Shown here piece after piece: positions 1 to 8,331 of a stretch of 36,968 nucleotides of DNA (its first letter is position 1; each line of letters starts with the position of its first letter). The stretch covers positions 1-36,968 of the forward strand of contig JBFMGX010000001.1 in NCBI GenBank assembly GCA_040752595.1, in the 5' to 3' direction. The notes beneath the pieces are model-generated. The model saw only the letters and a program-made list of their open reading frames with translations, was not told where the DNA came from and made no database searches. Source of the stretch: Candidatus Zixiibacteriota bacterium. GTDB lineage: Bacteria; Zixibacteria; MSB-5A5; WJJR01. The position numbers and the translations under genes are program-made.

Positions 1-114
1 CACAGCGCCTCAGCGCGTCCATACGCGTGACCCGCACAAGAAAAACGTGGCGGCGACGTCCCATGACAGAACCGGCTCCGCGGTTCTCCTTTGTGGGGAT
101 GAAGTAGGGGGTTC

Positions 115-326
115 TTCAACAGGCCCAAGAATGCCTGTCCTCCTACACCACAATTCGATCGTCAGGAGGACAGACATTCCTGGGCTTGTTGAAAAACCTC
201 CCAATTCCGCCCATGTGCGGTCGGGTGCCCACACCCGACCGTTGATGCACAGCCACTTGCGCCGGGTGTGGGCACCCGGCGCCACGGAAACGGTGGCTTT
301 TTCAACACGCCCATTCCTGTCTGTCC
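115..326. repeat. Inverted repeat and diverged third copy
   Basis: Arms at 115-144 and 164-193 are reverse complements over 30 bp with three mismatches, around a 19-base spacer, and could form a long hairpin. A third copy at 298-326 shares the TTTTTCAACA start and the GTCTGTCC end, but its central hexamer is reversed (ATTCCT instead of AGGAAT). Between copies two and three lie two shorter hairpins (218-241 and 261-280). There is no credible coding sequence in 1-415; reading frames here simply run through the repeats. Confidence 0.8.
218..280. repeat. Pair of mutually complementary hairpins
   Basis: The hairpin at 218-241 has 10-bp arms (CGGTCGGGTG / CACCCGACCG) and loop CCCA. The one at 261-280 has 8-bp arms (GCCGGGTG / CACCCGGC) and loop TGGG. 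The 14-base core at 223-236 is the exact reverse complement of 264-277, so these are two copies of one element in opposite orientation. Confidence 0.8.
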
Positions 327-405
327 GTTTGAGAATCCCCTTGACGCCCAACGCCCTGGCACTATCTTGCCCTTGGCGGTTCGGTTTTTCACAAACGGTT
401 CATTC

Positions 406-415
406 GGAGGTGATC
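406..415 (+). promoter_or_regulatory. Very strong ribosome binding site
   Basis: GGAGGTGATC directly precedes ATG 416 and matches the 16S rRNA 3' end complement over its whole length. This supports real initiation at 416 even though the reading frame is only 43 codons. Confidence 0.7.
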
Positions 416-547
416 ATGCGTCGGCTCGGCGCTTTGCTCTTGGCGGGGGGCATGGGGCTGTGCGTTTGTCCATTGGGTGGCCCAAACCTGTTGGCGGCGA
501 CAATCCATGTCCCCGCCGCTGTACCAACGGCCCAAGGGGTCGAATAG
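416..547 (+). pseudogene. Truncated secreted beta-helix-type protein start (43 aa)
   Basis: A 43-residue frame begins after a near-perfect ribosome binding site. It has a clear signal peptide (MRRLGALLLAGGMGLCVC and on to LLAA), followed by TIHVPAAVPTAQGVE and a stop. The stretch IHVPA.VPT resembles the first strand of secreted parallel beta-helix proteins, which often begin IHVPADxPTIQxGI after signal cleavage; that resemblance is from memory of the family. The frame stops just where the repeat coils would begin, so I read it as the 5' remnant of a deleted or rearranged gene. Its stop codon (545-547) overlaps the AGGAGG of the next gene (546-551), so it could alternatively act as a translated leader coupling to that gene. 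Confidence 0.5.
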
Positions 548-555
548 GAGGTGCT

Positions 556-1929
556 ATGAAGGACCATGTAGTGCTCACCGTTGCCGCTTTTCTTACCGTT
601 GTGGTAGCCACCGCAGATGCATCCCCGCCGGTCTACTTCCTGGGGACGGGGCATTGGTATGAGGTTGTGAATCCCGCTAGCGTCACCTGGAACCAGGCAC
701 GTGATTCCGCCACTGCGCTGGGCGGGTACTTAGCTAGCATTCGGTCGCAGGCAGAGAACGATTTCATCGCCTCTATCCTACCGTCTTTGGAAGGCTGTTA
801 CATAGGCGGCTACGAGGTAAGCGAATCTACCTGGGTGTGGGTTGACTCTTCGGACACATTCTGGGACCACGGTACTGCTGTCGAGTATTCGAATTGGGCT
901 GTGGGAGAACCGAACAACAGCGCTGGCGGTGAGAACGCGGCCGGGATGTGGGGCGCGACTAACCCACCCGAGATCCCGGGAACGTGGAATGACTTCAGGG
1001 GTGATGTCGTCTACGGGGCGCCATATTCCTATTGCTTCATCGTCGAATACGACTGCCTTTCGTCCACGATCTTCGGACGGGGACTACGGTTCGACGGTGT
1101 TGATGACTATGTTTATGTGCCACCCTTTGCCAACGACAACTCAGCACTGACGGTCGAGGCACGAATCCGGCTCGAGGAGATCCCGACCGTCAGCGATTTC
1201 AATATAGTTTCTCACCTTACAGGCTACAGTGGTTACGATCTCAGAGTCCGGGGCCCTGGCCTCCTTCCGCACGGCACGGTGGAATTCTCTTTGCCGGGTG
1301 CCGGGCTCGCCTCGAACACTGTATTGCAGGCTGGCGGCTGCTACCATCTCGCTGGAACGTTCGACGGTACTACGATGCGGTTGTACATCGATGGGATGCT
1401 GGATGCCGAGCGGACCGCGAGCGCGACAGGAACATCATGGTTTCAGCTCAACATCGGCCGGAACTTCTACATCTCGTCAGAGCACTTCAAGGGCGATATT
1501 GACGAAGTGCGGCTAAGTAGAGCTGCCAAGGCTCCCTCGGAATTCTGCCTGACGGGAGAGTGCACGCCGGACGGCAGCACGGCATTGTGGCATTTCGACG
1601 AGGCTTCGGGCGACATCGCATTGGATGCGGCCAATGCCCACGATGGCACGATCTACGGCGCGTCCCGCGTCGACAACTGTGCCTGCTGCACCTGCCCCTG
1701 CCACGGCGACCCGCAATGCGACAGCGTGGCCAACCTCCAGGACGTCGTGCAGACTGTGAACGTGGCGTTTCGCGGCGCTACACCAGAGACCGATCCGTTG
1801 TGTCCACGCGAGCGCACCGACGTCAGTTGCGACGGCGTGACAACGGTCGTGGATGTCGTCAAGGCGGTGAATGTCGCCTTCCGCGGGGCGAATACGGCGA
1901 CGGAATTCTGCAATCCGTGCGCGCCGTAG
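556..1929 (+). CDS. Secreted C-type lectin/LamG/dockerin-like protein
   Basis: Predicted secreted, multidomain carbohydrate-binding protein of 457 residues; exact role unknown. ATG 556 is chosen because AGGAGG (546-551) sits four bases upstream and a signal peptide (about residues 1-22, ending ADAS) follows directly; the frame is open further upstream but without a signal. Residues about 28-166 form a C-type lectin domain with the calcium/sugar motifs EPN (in WAVGEPNN) and WND (in GTWNDF), a combination linked to mannose-type binding in the family. Residues about 172-345 look like a LamG/concanavalin-type jelly roll (LRFDGVDDYV, LAGTFDGTTMRLYIDG, GDIDEVRLS). The tail is Cys-rich and carries two dockerin-like halves, each with CD, then DVV, then VNVAFRGA. 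The stop codon lies inside the start of a palindromic repeat. I infer attachment to the cell surface or to another secreted protein through the tail. Confidence 0.85.
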   Translation: MKDHVVLTVAAFLTVVVATADASPPVYFLGTGHWYEVVNPASVTWNQARDSATALGGYLASIRSQAENDFIASILPSLEGCYIGGYEVSESTWVWVDSSDTFWDHGTAVEYSNWAVGEPNNSAGGENAAGMWGATNPPEIPGTWNDFRGDVVYGAPYSYCFIVEYDCLSSTIFGRGLRFDGVDDYVYVPPFANDNSALTVEARIRLEEIPTVSDFNIVSHLTGYSGYDLRVRGPGLLPHGTVEFSLPGAGLASNTVLQAGGCYHLAGTFDGTTMRLYIDGMLDAERTASATGTSWFQLNIGRNFYISSEHFKGDIDEVRLSRAAKAPSEFCLTGECTPDGSTALWHFDEASGDIALDAANAHDGTIYGASRVDNCACCTCPCHGDPQCDSVANLQDVVQTVNVAFRGATPETDPLCPRERTDVSCDGVTTVVDVVKAVNVAFRGANTATEFCNPCAP

Positions 1930-2285
1930 GGTGGGTGCTCCCTTCGACTGCGCTCAGGGCAAGCCGCACCCACCGTCAGCGGGTTGAAAACCCGCTGTCC
2001 GAAATCCAATTCAATTCCCTGTAGGGTGGGCTCCGCCCACCTCTTTTGTAGCGCCGCATGGTGGGCAGAGCCCACCCTACGATTCCCACGGGTAAGGTTC
2101 TCGTAGGGGCCGGTCTGAGACCGGCCCGTGAGGGGTCGATCTCAGATCGACCCCTACAAACGCCGGTCCTCAAGGCAACGCGACATCCAACTTTGCCATT
2201 GACAGCCGGGGAGGGGGCCGGTTGCTTCTCTGATGGTCCAGGGGGCTGGCTCCGCAAGGGGCCGGCAAGGGAGGGGCCGCTCGCC
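1930..2285. repeat. Gene-free stretch of stacked palindromic elements
   Basis: This 356-base gap before ftsK holds at least four palindromes. 1977-1997 is CAGCGGGTT/AACCCGCTG. 2021-2041 and 2060-2080 are 21-base arms, each itself a small hairpin, forming an inverted repeat with one mismatch, bounded by GTAGGG and CCCTAC. 2103-2157 contains two hairpins in tandem and is bounded by GTAGGGG and CCCCTAC. I see no coding sequence. A TTGACA occurs at 2199-2204 without a convincing -10 box. The ftsK ribosome site (AAGGGAGGGG, 2267-2276) closes the region. Confidence 0.8.
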
Positions 2286-4607
2286 ATGCGGTGGTTCTCG
2301 GCGCTGACATATCAGCGCAAGAGTGAGATTTTTGGATTTCTCCTGATCGTCGTCTGCCTGTTCATCGGGCTGTCGTTGGCGACCCATGCCCCCGGCGACG
2401 ACGAGTGGATTTCCGCTGGTCCCGACGAGGAGTGGGTTGCGGCCTATCAGGCGCGCAATCTCGCCGGGACAGTCGGGGCATTGGTCGCGTACGCCTTCAA
2501 CGAGTGGTTCGGTCTCTCCGCCTTCTTCCTTACGCTCCTAATCGGGGCGGTCGGTGTACGGCGCTTCCTGAAGTCCCGGCCCGAAAAACCGGTGCGCTAC
2601 GCCTTTTGGCTTCTCGTCTGGGTGTTTGTCCTCGGTGTTGCCGTTGACCTTCCGATCGCTCGCACTTCGCCCGAGTGGGTTGCCGGTGCGCTGACCGTCT
2701 CCGGGCAGACAGGACGGCAGGTCGCCGAGTGGGTGTCGTATCTCTTGGGCGTCGTCGGCGGGATCCTGGTCCTGGGTTCCATTCTGCTCGGGGCCGTGCT
2801 GTTGGCCATTCCCTGGAAAAAGCTGAACATCCAATGGTCCAAGAAGCCGGCCAAACACCCGGTGAAGAGGGGCAAGACACATGCGCCCACATTCTGGAGC
2901 CGGGCCATGGCAGGACTGTGGCGGCGTCTCGTAACTCCGTACCGCAATTGGCAGGAGGAACGTCGCCGTCGGGCGCTCGCCGATGCGGCGTTGGCGGCGG
3001 CTGAGGCCGACAACGGCCATGGCAACCCGGATGATCTGGAGCTCCCGGCTTGGGCGACCAATGAGCAGGCAGAGGATGAACCGCCCGAACCGGCATTCCA
3101 GTTCGAGCCGGAGCGTCCAGCACCAGCGCCACGGCCTCGTCCAGTCCCCCGCCATGGCAACGGCGACTCATACCAGTTGCCGACGCTCGATCTTCTGGCA
3201 CCACTGGAGGCGCAACATCGAAGGCGGGTCGATGGCCGCGGCGCCGAGCTACTCGCCAAGGCGCTGGAGACCTTCGACGTCGGCATCGATGGTCCGATTG
3301 AGGCCTTCCCCGGTCCAGTGATTACGCGCTACGAATTCCGACCTGCGCCCGGCGTCAAGGTCAATCAGGTGGTCGGCTTGGCCGATGACCTGGCATTGGC
3401 GCTGTCGGCGTCGCGGGTCCGGATTGTCGCCCCGGTTCCCGGCAAGGCGGCGGTCGGTATCGAAGTCCCCAATCACGATCCCGACACCGTCCAACTGGCC
3501 CAGATCCTCGGTAGCCCTGAGTTCTTGGATTCCGACGCTGCGCTCCCGTTGGCGTTGGGAGAAACGATCGACGGCCAGCCGTATGTGGCCGATCTGGCCA
3601 ACATGCCCCACCTGTTGATTGCCGGCGCAACCGGATCGGGGAAGAGTGTCTGCATCAATGTGATCATCACGTCGCTTCTGTTCCGGCATCATCCCAATGA
3701 CGTCCGGCTGCTCTTCGTCGACCCCAAGCGACTTGAACTGTCGGTCTATGCCGGTATCCCGCACATGGAACGGCCGGTCGTGACTCATCCCCGGGCCGCC
3801 GAACGGCTCCTGGCCGATGCCACCAAGGAGATGGATGAGCGCTATCGGCTCTTGGCCTCCCAGGGTGTGCGCAATGTCGCCGACTTCAACACTCTGGCCC
3901 CCGGAGGGCGCAAGCTGCCGTACATCATCATCGTGGTCGATGAGCTTGCCGATCTGATGATGAGCCAGTCGGCGGCGCGCATCGAGCTTCTGATCACGCG
4001 TCTGGCGCAGATGGCACGGGCCGTCGGCATCCACCTGATCTTGGCAACCCAACGCCCGTCGGTCGACGTCATCACCGGGCTGATCAAGGCGAATTTCTCC
4101 TGTCGGATCGCCTTCCAGGTGGCCAGCAAGATCGACTCGCGCACCATCTTGGACGGCAACGGGGCCGAAAAGCTCCTCGGCAGGGGCGACATGCTCTTCT
4201 TGTCGCCCGGGAAGGCCGAGCCGACACGTATCCATGGCGCCTATATTTCCGGTGCTGAAACGACGGCCATCGTCGAGTTCCTCCGCAGCCAGATGATCGA
4301 GCCGGAGGCGCTCCCCAGCTTCTCCGCGACCGTCGAGAATGACGGGAGTGGGGAAGAAGAAGGCGATGAAGTCGACGACCATGGCGATCGCCTGTTCCAA
4401 GAGGCCGCCGAACTGGTCGTCCGCCACCAGCAAGGCTCAGTCTCGTTGCTCCAGCGTCGGCTCGGGATCGGCTACCAGCGTGCCGCCCGTCTGATCGACC
4501 GCCTCGAAGAGGCCGGGGTTGTCGGCCCCTACGATGGCAGCAAGGCCCGCGAGGTCCTGTGGACGATGGCGGACTACGAAGACAAGTTCGCCCGCGCCGT
4601 CTCCTGA
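2286..4607 (+). CDS. ftsK: DNA translocase FtsK/SpoIIIE
   Basis: Septal DNA pump that segregates chromosome termini during division. It is 773 residues from ATG 2286, chosen for the AAGGGAGGGG site nine bases upstream and because the first membrane segment follows at once. Four membrane segments lie at about residues 14-33, 58-88, 103-120 and 150-172, then a charged, Pro-rich linker (about 185-300). The motor has Walker A GATGSGKS (447-454), the FtsK signature VDPKRLEL around D479 and Walker B VVDELADLM (D552, E553). A C-terminal winged-helix gamma domain (about 705-770, with LLQRRLGIGYQRAARLIDRLEEAGVVG in shortened form LLQRRLGIGYQRAARLID) would read polar sequences. The linker is short compared with E. 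coli FtsK. lolA follows, the common ftsK-lolA order. Confidence 0.97.
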   Translation: MRWFSALTYQRKSEIFGFLLIVVCLFIGLSLATHAPGDDEWISAGPDEEWVAAYQARNLAGTVGALVAYAFNEWFGLSAFFLTLLIGAVGVRRFLKSRPEKPVRYAFWLLVWVFVLGVAVDLPIARTSPEWVAGALTVSGQTGRQVAEWVSYLLGVVGGILVLGSILLGAVLLAIPWKKLNIQWSKKPAKHPVKRGKTHAPTFWSRAMAGLWRRLVTPYRNWQEERRRRALADAALAAAEADNGHGNPDDLELPAWATNEQAEDEPPEPAFQFEPERPAPAPRPRPVPRHGNGDSYQLPTLDLLAPLEAQHRRRVDGRGAELLAKALETFDVGIDGPIEAFPGPVITRYEFRPAPGVKVNQVVGLADDLALALSASRVRIVAPVPGKAAVGIEVPNHDPDTVQLAQILGSPEFLDSDAALPLALGETIDGQPYVADLANMPHLLIAGATGSGKSVCINVIITSLLFRHHPNDVRLLFVDPKRLELSVYAGIPHMERPVVTHPRAAERLLADATKEMDERYRLLASQGVRNVADFNTLAPGGRKLPYIIIVVDELADLMMSQSAARIELLITRLAQMARAVGIHLILATQRPSVDVITGLIKANFSCRIAFQVASKIDSRTILDGNGAEKLLGRGDMLFLSPGKAEPTRIHGAYISGAETTAIVEFLRSQMIEPEALPSFSATVENDGSGEEEGDEVDDHGDRLFQEAAELVVRHQQGSVSLLQRRLGIGYQRAARLIDRLEEAGVVGPYDGSKAREVLWTMADYEDKFARAVS

Positions 4608-4728
4608 TTCCCCCACGCTGTCGTTAATACGTTATTGTTCAATGGGTTGGTCAGTCGCAGTTGACCCTGACCAAGCCCCGTCTCGCCTGAAAACCGGAAC
4701 TCCGCAGTCATATTTCCATACTAAGACC

Positions 4729-4756
4729 TTGTCGATTCGACTTGCGGCGTTATATT
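4729..4756 (+). promoter_or_regulatory. Candidate sigma70-type promoter for lolA
   Basis: TTGTCG (4729-4734) and TATATT (4751-4756) are separated by 16 bases, in the 187-base gap after ftsK. Transcription would begin near 4763, about 30 bases before the lolA start, so lolA-rimO and downstream genes can be expressed apart from ftsK. Confidence 0.45.
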
Positions 4757-4794
4757 GGTTCAGTCCGGACATTGTGCGTTTGGGGAAGCTCGCG

Positions 4795-5535
4795 ATGCTG
4801 TCGCCGACCGTCTGTTGCCATGCAAAGTCCAAAGCGCCCACCCGAAGGGGCGGTGTCTTTGGCTTATTGGGCCTTCTGGCCGTGATCGGGCTGCCCCTAC
4901 AGGCACCGGAGCAGGCACTCGCCTGTTCGGCCGACTCCGCGGTCTCATTGTTCGAGAAGCAAGTCAGCGCCCAGCAGATCATCCGGCTGAAATACCGCAA
5001 GGAAGCGCATTCGCTGGTCTTCGGGGAACGAGAGCCGGAGGCCGGAACGCTCTGGCTCGGTCCACCCAAACGCTACCGGGTGGAGAGCCCGACGCAGACG
5101 ATCGTGCGTGGCGCCGACACTCTGTGGACCTACACGCCGAGCACCAAGCAGGTCACTCTCCGGGTCGGTGGTCTGGATTCTCTTGAGTTCGGCCCCGCCG
5201 GTTTCTTCGGTTCGTTGCGGCAGGATTTCCTCGTTGTAGATTGTCGGCTCGATACGGTCGGGACACATCCCTCCTGGCAGGTGCGCTTGGCGGCCAAGAC
5301 CGAGACCGCACCGATCCAGCGTCTGACACTTTGGATCGATTGCCGGACACACTGGGCGGCGTCCGCCTCCTACGTCGACTACAACGAAGAAACCGCGCAA
5401 CTGACGTTCAGCGACTACCGCTTCGACATCATGGAAGGCAAAGACCCCTTTGGATTTGTCTACCCGCGTGGTGTTGAGCGCATTGTCCTCCCGAACACCG
5501 ATCGCACCCGCCGTCGCGGCGGAGCGGTCGAATAG
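4795..5535 (+). CDS. lolA: Outer-membrane lipoprotein carrier protein LolA
   Basis: Periplasmic chaperone that carries lipoproteins from the inner to the outer membrane. The 246-residue product starts at ATG 4795 with GGGGAAG eight bases upstream; an in-frame GTG at 4774 is possible but would bury the ribosome site in the coding sequence. A long signal peptide (hydrophobic part about residues 19-38, GVFGLLGLLAVIGLPLQA) is followed by the LolA half-barrel: GTLWLGPPKRYRVESPT, then TLWTYTPSTKQVTL, which match the FxQ/W-type strands of the family. The C-terminus is Arg-rich. It sits between ftsK and rimO with 30 bases to rimO, so probably co-transcribed with it. The window also encodes several predicted lipoproteins that would need it. 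Confidence 0.88.
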   Translation: MLSPTVCCHAKSKAPTRRGGVFGLLGLLAVIGLPLQAPEQALACSADSAVSLFEKQVSAQQIIRLKYRKEAHSLVFGEREPEAGTLWLGPPKRYRVESPTQTIVRGADTLWTYTPSTKQVTLRVGGLDSLEFGPAGFFGSLRQDFLVVDCRLDTVGTHPSWQVRLAAKTETAPIQRLTLWIDCRTHWAASASYVDYNEETAQLTFSDYRFDIMEGKDPFGFVYPRGVERIVLPNTDRTRRRGGAVE

Positions 5536-5565
5536 TCCCGCTTTACGGATTCAAGGGTTAGGCGC

Positions 5566-6972
5566 ATGAGCGTACGTGGTCGTGTCTATGTCCGCACCTT
5601 GGGTTGCCCCAAGAATGAAGCCGATGGGGCGGCGTTGATCCGCCATCTCGAACGGCAGGGATGGATGGTGGTCGACGACCCAGCGAACGCTGATGCGGAA
5701 GTCATCAACACCTGCGGTTTCATTGAAGCGACCAAACTGGAGTCGTTGGAAGCTGTCTGGGAGGGGGTTGCCCGCAAAGAGGCCCTGAATGGCCAAGGCG
5801 CATTGCGGCGGCTGATCGTCACCGGGTGTCTCGCGCAGCGTTACCCGACTGCGGTGGCCAAAGACATCCCGTTCCTGGATGCGGTGATCGGCTTCAACCG
5901 TCCCGATCTCGTGGCCCGGGCGCTGACGATGCCCTTGCCGTCGGGTGCGCCGGCGTGCTGGGTGGACAAGCCCGATGTCGTCTATCGCGAGGACGAGTCC
6001 CCGTGGGTCGCGGATGCTGGAAGTCCCGCCCCGTTGTCCGTCTATGTGAAGATCGGTGACGGCTGCGATAACGGCTGCCGCTTCTGTGCGATTCCCTCGA
6101 TACGAGGCCGCCTCCGGTCACGGCCCCTCGTCGCGATCCGCGATGAGGTGGCGGCGCTGGTCGATCGCGGCACGCGCGAGATCATTCTGGTCTCGCAGGA
6201 TTCGACGTCCTGGGGCATCGACTTCCACGATGGCACGGACTTGGGAACGCTGTTGGAGGCACTTGACGCCTTGCCGGGAGACTTGTGGATTCGTCTGATG
6301 TATGCCCATCCGGCGTTTCTGACGGAGCGACACATCGCCGTCTTCGGGGCGTGTGAGAAGATCGTCTCCTACCTCGACATGCCGATGCAGCGCGCCTCCG
6401 ATCACATGCTGCGGCTGATGAACCGTCACACGACGCGGGCGGCGACACAGCAGAAGATCGACGCGCTCCGTCGCGTTCGTCCCGATCTGGCGCTACGCAC
6501 AACGTTCATCGTCGGCCATCCGGGGGAGACCGGGGCCGACTTTGAGGAACTGGTGGCCTTCGCGGCGGACAACTCCTTCGAACGGATGGGTGTGTTTGCC
6601 TATTCGACCGAGGAGGGCACGGCCTCCACACAATTGCGTCCGCTGGTTCCTCCTCGGGTGGCGCGGGAACGAGTGGCGCGGCTCACCGAGGTGTTTGACC
6701 GCTGGTCGGCGATGCAGTCCGTTGACAAGGTCGGCCGGACGCTGCCTTGTCTGTTGGAGCGGCGCGACGGCACCGGCTCCTGGGTTGGACGCTCGATTCA
6801 CGATGCCCCGGAGATCGACGGTCATGTTACGGTCGCGGCGGCGCACGTCACCGGCCCCGGGATCTATCACGTGGAAATCGACTCTGCCCAAGGTGTGGAT
6901 CTGGCGGGACGAATCGTACACTCGCGAGGGGCTGCCTCTCTGCGGGATCATCCACCGGGGAGGCCCGCGTGA
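5566..6972 (+). CDS. rimO: Ribosomal protein S12 methylthiotransferase RimO
   Basis: Radical-SAM enzyme that adds a methylthio group to an Asp of ribosomal protein S12. It is 468 residues, the usual family length. The N-terminal MTTase domain supplies three cluster cysteines (C14 in LGCPKN, C50 in NTCGF, C88 in TGCLAQRY). The radical-SAM motif CDNGCRFC gives C167, C171 and C174, followed by SIRGRLRSR. RimO rather than MiaB is preferred because of the LGCPKNEADG start and the GDGCDNGCRFCAIP sequence. The C-terminal about 65 residues form a TRAM domain. The start is ATG 5566; the ribosome site is weak (GGTTAGG). The stop TGA overlaps the GTG start of the next gene in a GTGA. Confidence 0.95.
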   Translation: MSVRGRVYVRTLGCPKNEADGAALIRHLERQGWMVVDDPANADAEVINTCGFIEATKLESLEAVWEGVARKEALNGQGALRRLIVTGCLAQRYPTAVAKDIPFLDAVIGFNRPDLVARALTMPLPSGAPACWVDKPDVVYREDESPWVADAGSPAPLSVYVKIGDGCDNGCRFCAIPSIRGRLRSRPLVAIRDEVAALVDRGTREIILVSQDSTSWGIDFHDGTDLGTLLEALDALPGDLWIRLMYAHPAFLTERHIAVFGACEKIVSYLDMPMQRASDHMLRLMNRHTTRAATQQKIDALRRVRPDLALRTTFIVGHPGETGADFEELVAFAADNSFERMGVFAYSTEEGTASTQLRPLVPPRVARERVARLTEVFDRWSAMQSVDKVGRTLPCLLERRDGTGSWVGRSIHDAPEIDGHVTVAAAHVTGPGIYHVEIDSAQGVDLAGRIVHSRGAASLRDHPPGRPA

Positions 6973-7682
6973 GAAGACGGCTTCTGATCGTGCGACGGCG
7001 CGGCATGAGCATTGGCTGGCCCATGGCCGCTGCGCTCGTGGCCGCGTGGGTCTTGCCTCTGGTGGGTTTCGTCCATCTGGCGCGCCAGAATGTGGCGCTC
7101 ACCGAGACTCTGAGGCAGCAAAGAGCGGAGTTTGAACGCCAGAATGACGAGATTACCCGCCTGCGGGAGCGGCTGCGCATCTTGGAGGCGATCGAGGATC
7201 TGCAGACCCGGCTATCCCCGGATGAAGCCGCCCACTTGGCCCGCCATGTCTACGACTACAGCCGGCGCCACCGGATCGATCCTCTGTTATTGCTGGCGAT
7301 GATCGATGTCGAGTCGAGTTTCCGGACCCGCAGCATGTCGGTGATGGGCGCCCGGGGGTTGTTGCAGCTCCTTCCCTCGACCGGACGCGCCGTCGCGGCC
7401 CGCCTCGGTCAGGACTGGCCGGGCGACGATGGTCTCTTCGAGCCCGAGTTCAATCTCCGGTTGGCCGCCACGTATTTATCTGATTTGATCGATGATTTTG
7501 GGAGTGTGGAAAAGGCGCTGGTGGCGTACAATCACGGCGAGGGGGCGGTCCGACTGCGACTGTCGACCGGCGAACCGCTGCCGACCGGGTATGTTCAACG
7601 CGTCCTGGCCACCTACCACTGGCTCCAGTTCCGCCATGCTTCGCTGCCGCTCTGCCGCAACGCCAACACACAGGACCCGTAG
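6969..7682 (+). CDS. Membrane-anchored lytic transglycosylase (SLT domain)
   Basis: Predicted peptidoglycan-cleaving lytic transglycosylase of 237 residues held at the inner membrane. The GTG 6969 start overlaps the rimO stop (GTGA) and is preceded by GGGGAGG at 6957-6963. An Arg-rich cytoplasmic tip, one membrane segment (about 16-37) and a coiled coil (about 40-75) precede the SLT fold (about 85-230). The catalytic Glu is E115 in IDVESSF; GARGLLQLLPST and ALVAYNHGEG are the matching downstream motifs of the family. The fold is of the Slt70/MltC type. Its place next to bamD and lolA fits an envelope-growth job. It overlaps the next gene by 47 bases, in another frame. Confidence 0.88.
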   Translation: MRRRLLIVRRRGMSIGWPMAAALVAAWVLPLVGFVHLARQNVALTETLRQQRAEFERQNDEITRLRERLRILEAIEDLQTRLSPDEAAHLARHVYDYSRRHRIDPLLLLAMIDVESSFRTRSMSVMGARGLLQLLPSTGRAVAARLGQDWPGDDGLFEPEFNLRLAATYLSDLIDDFGSVEKALVAYNHGEGAVRLRLSTGEPLPTGYVQRVLATYHWLQFRHASLPLCRNANTQDP

Positions 7683-8331
7683 AGTCCCCGTTCATCTCGG
7701 ACTGCTGGTTCTCCTTCATCTGATCTTCGTCGCTCGTTGTCTCGCATCCGCGGATTCCGCGGTGGTGACTCCGACGCACGCCGATTTCGTCCGCAACGCC
7801 ATCCGGGTCACCACGCAGAACGTGTACTCGGAGTTTCCCTACCGCCGGGGCAAGCCGCTGAGCATCGTCCCGGATGGCGAACAGCCGGAGGCGGCACTCT
7901 GGTTTGAAGCGGCCTCAACCCACGAGCTGTATACCAAGGGGATGTTGGTTCGTCAGCAACAGATGAATGACACGGCCGACGACGGTGGAAGCTGGCTGTT
8001 ACGCTATCGCCTGTCGACCTGTCGATTGGAGTTGAGCGATCCCCATCACGACGGCTTTCTGGGACACATCTGGTTGAAACGGACCGTCACGATCGGTCTG
8101 TCGGTGAGTCTCTGGGATACGTCCGGCAGCGAGATGCTCTGGACAAACACGGCCGACACAACGTTTGAGGATCGGATCCCCAAGCGAATGCTGCCGACGT
8201 TGGCCGATCCCTCGGTCGATGTTCTCTCGCCGGAAGCGCCGAGCACGGCTTGGGAGCGGGCCGCGGCTCCGGCGTTGAGCGCTGCTGCCGCAGCCGGCGT
8301 GCTCGCCGTCCTCTTCCTGGTTGTTCGTTGA
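7636..8331 (+). CDS. Unknown envelope protein with C-terminal membrane anchor
   Basis: I do not recognise this family. From ATG 7636 the product is 231 residues. A basic N-terminus and a hydrophobic stretch (about 19-35, HLGLLVLLHLIFVARCLAS) look like a signal peptide. The body contains an acidic and Trp-containing domain (ALWFEAASTHELYTKGM, LWDTSGSEMLWTN), and the protein ends in one hydrophobic helix (AAAAAGVLAVLFLVVR), so it should be anchored in the inner membrane with the body outside the cytoplasm. The start overlaps the transglycosylase end by 47 bases; no better start exists downstream that keeps the signal sequence. It is 130 bases ahead of the BamD-like gene. A role in cell-wall or outer-membrane assembly is only a guess from position. 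Confidence 0.75.
   Translation: MLRCRSAATPTHRTRRVPVHLGLLVLLHLIFVARCLASADSAVVTPTHADFVRNAIRVTTQNVYSEFPYRRGKPLSIVPDGEQPEAALWFEAASTHELYTKGMLVRQQQMNDTADDGGSWLLRYRLSTCRLELSDPHHDGFLGHIWLKRTVTIGLSVSLWDTSGSEMLWTNTADTTFEDRIPKRMLPTLADPSVDVLSPEAPSTAWERAAAPALSAAAAAGVLAVLFLVVR

Noticed and set aside
2199-2227. TTGACA upstream of ftsK
   Set aside because: The sequence 17 bases downstream (TTGCTT) is a poor -10 box, so no promoter is called.
3249-4433. Long minus-strand open frame opposite ftsK
   Set aside because: It is the mirror of a highly conserved FtsK motor domain, and its product is low-complexity and His/Asp/Arg-rich.
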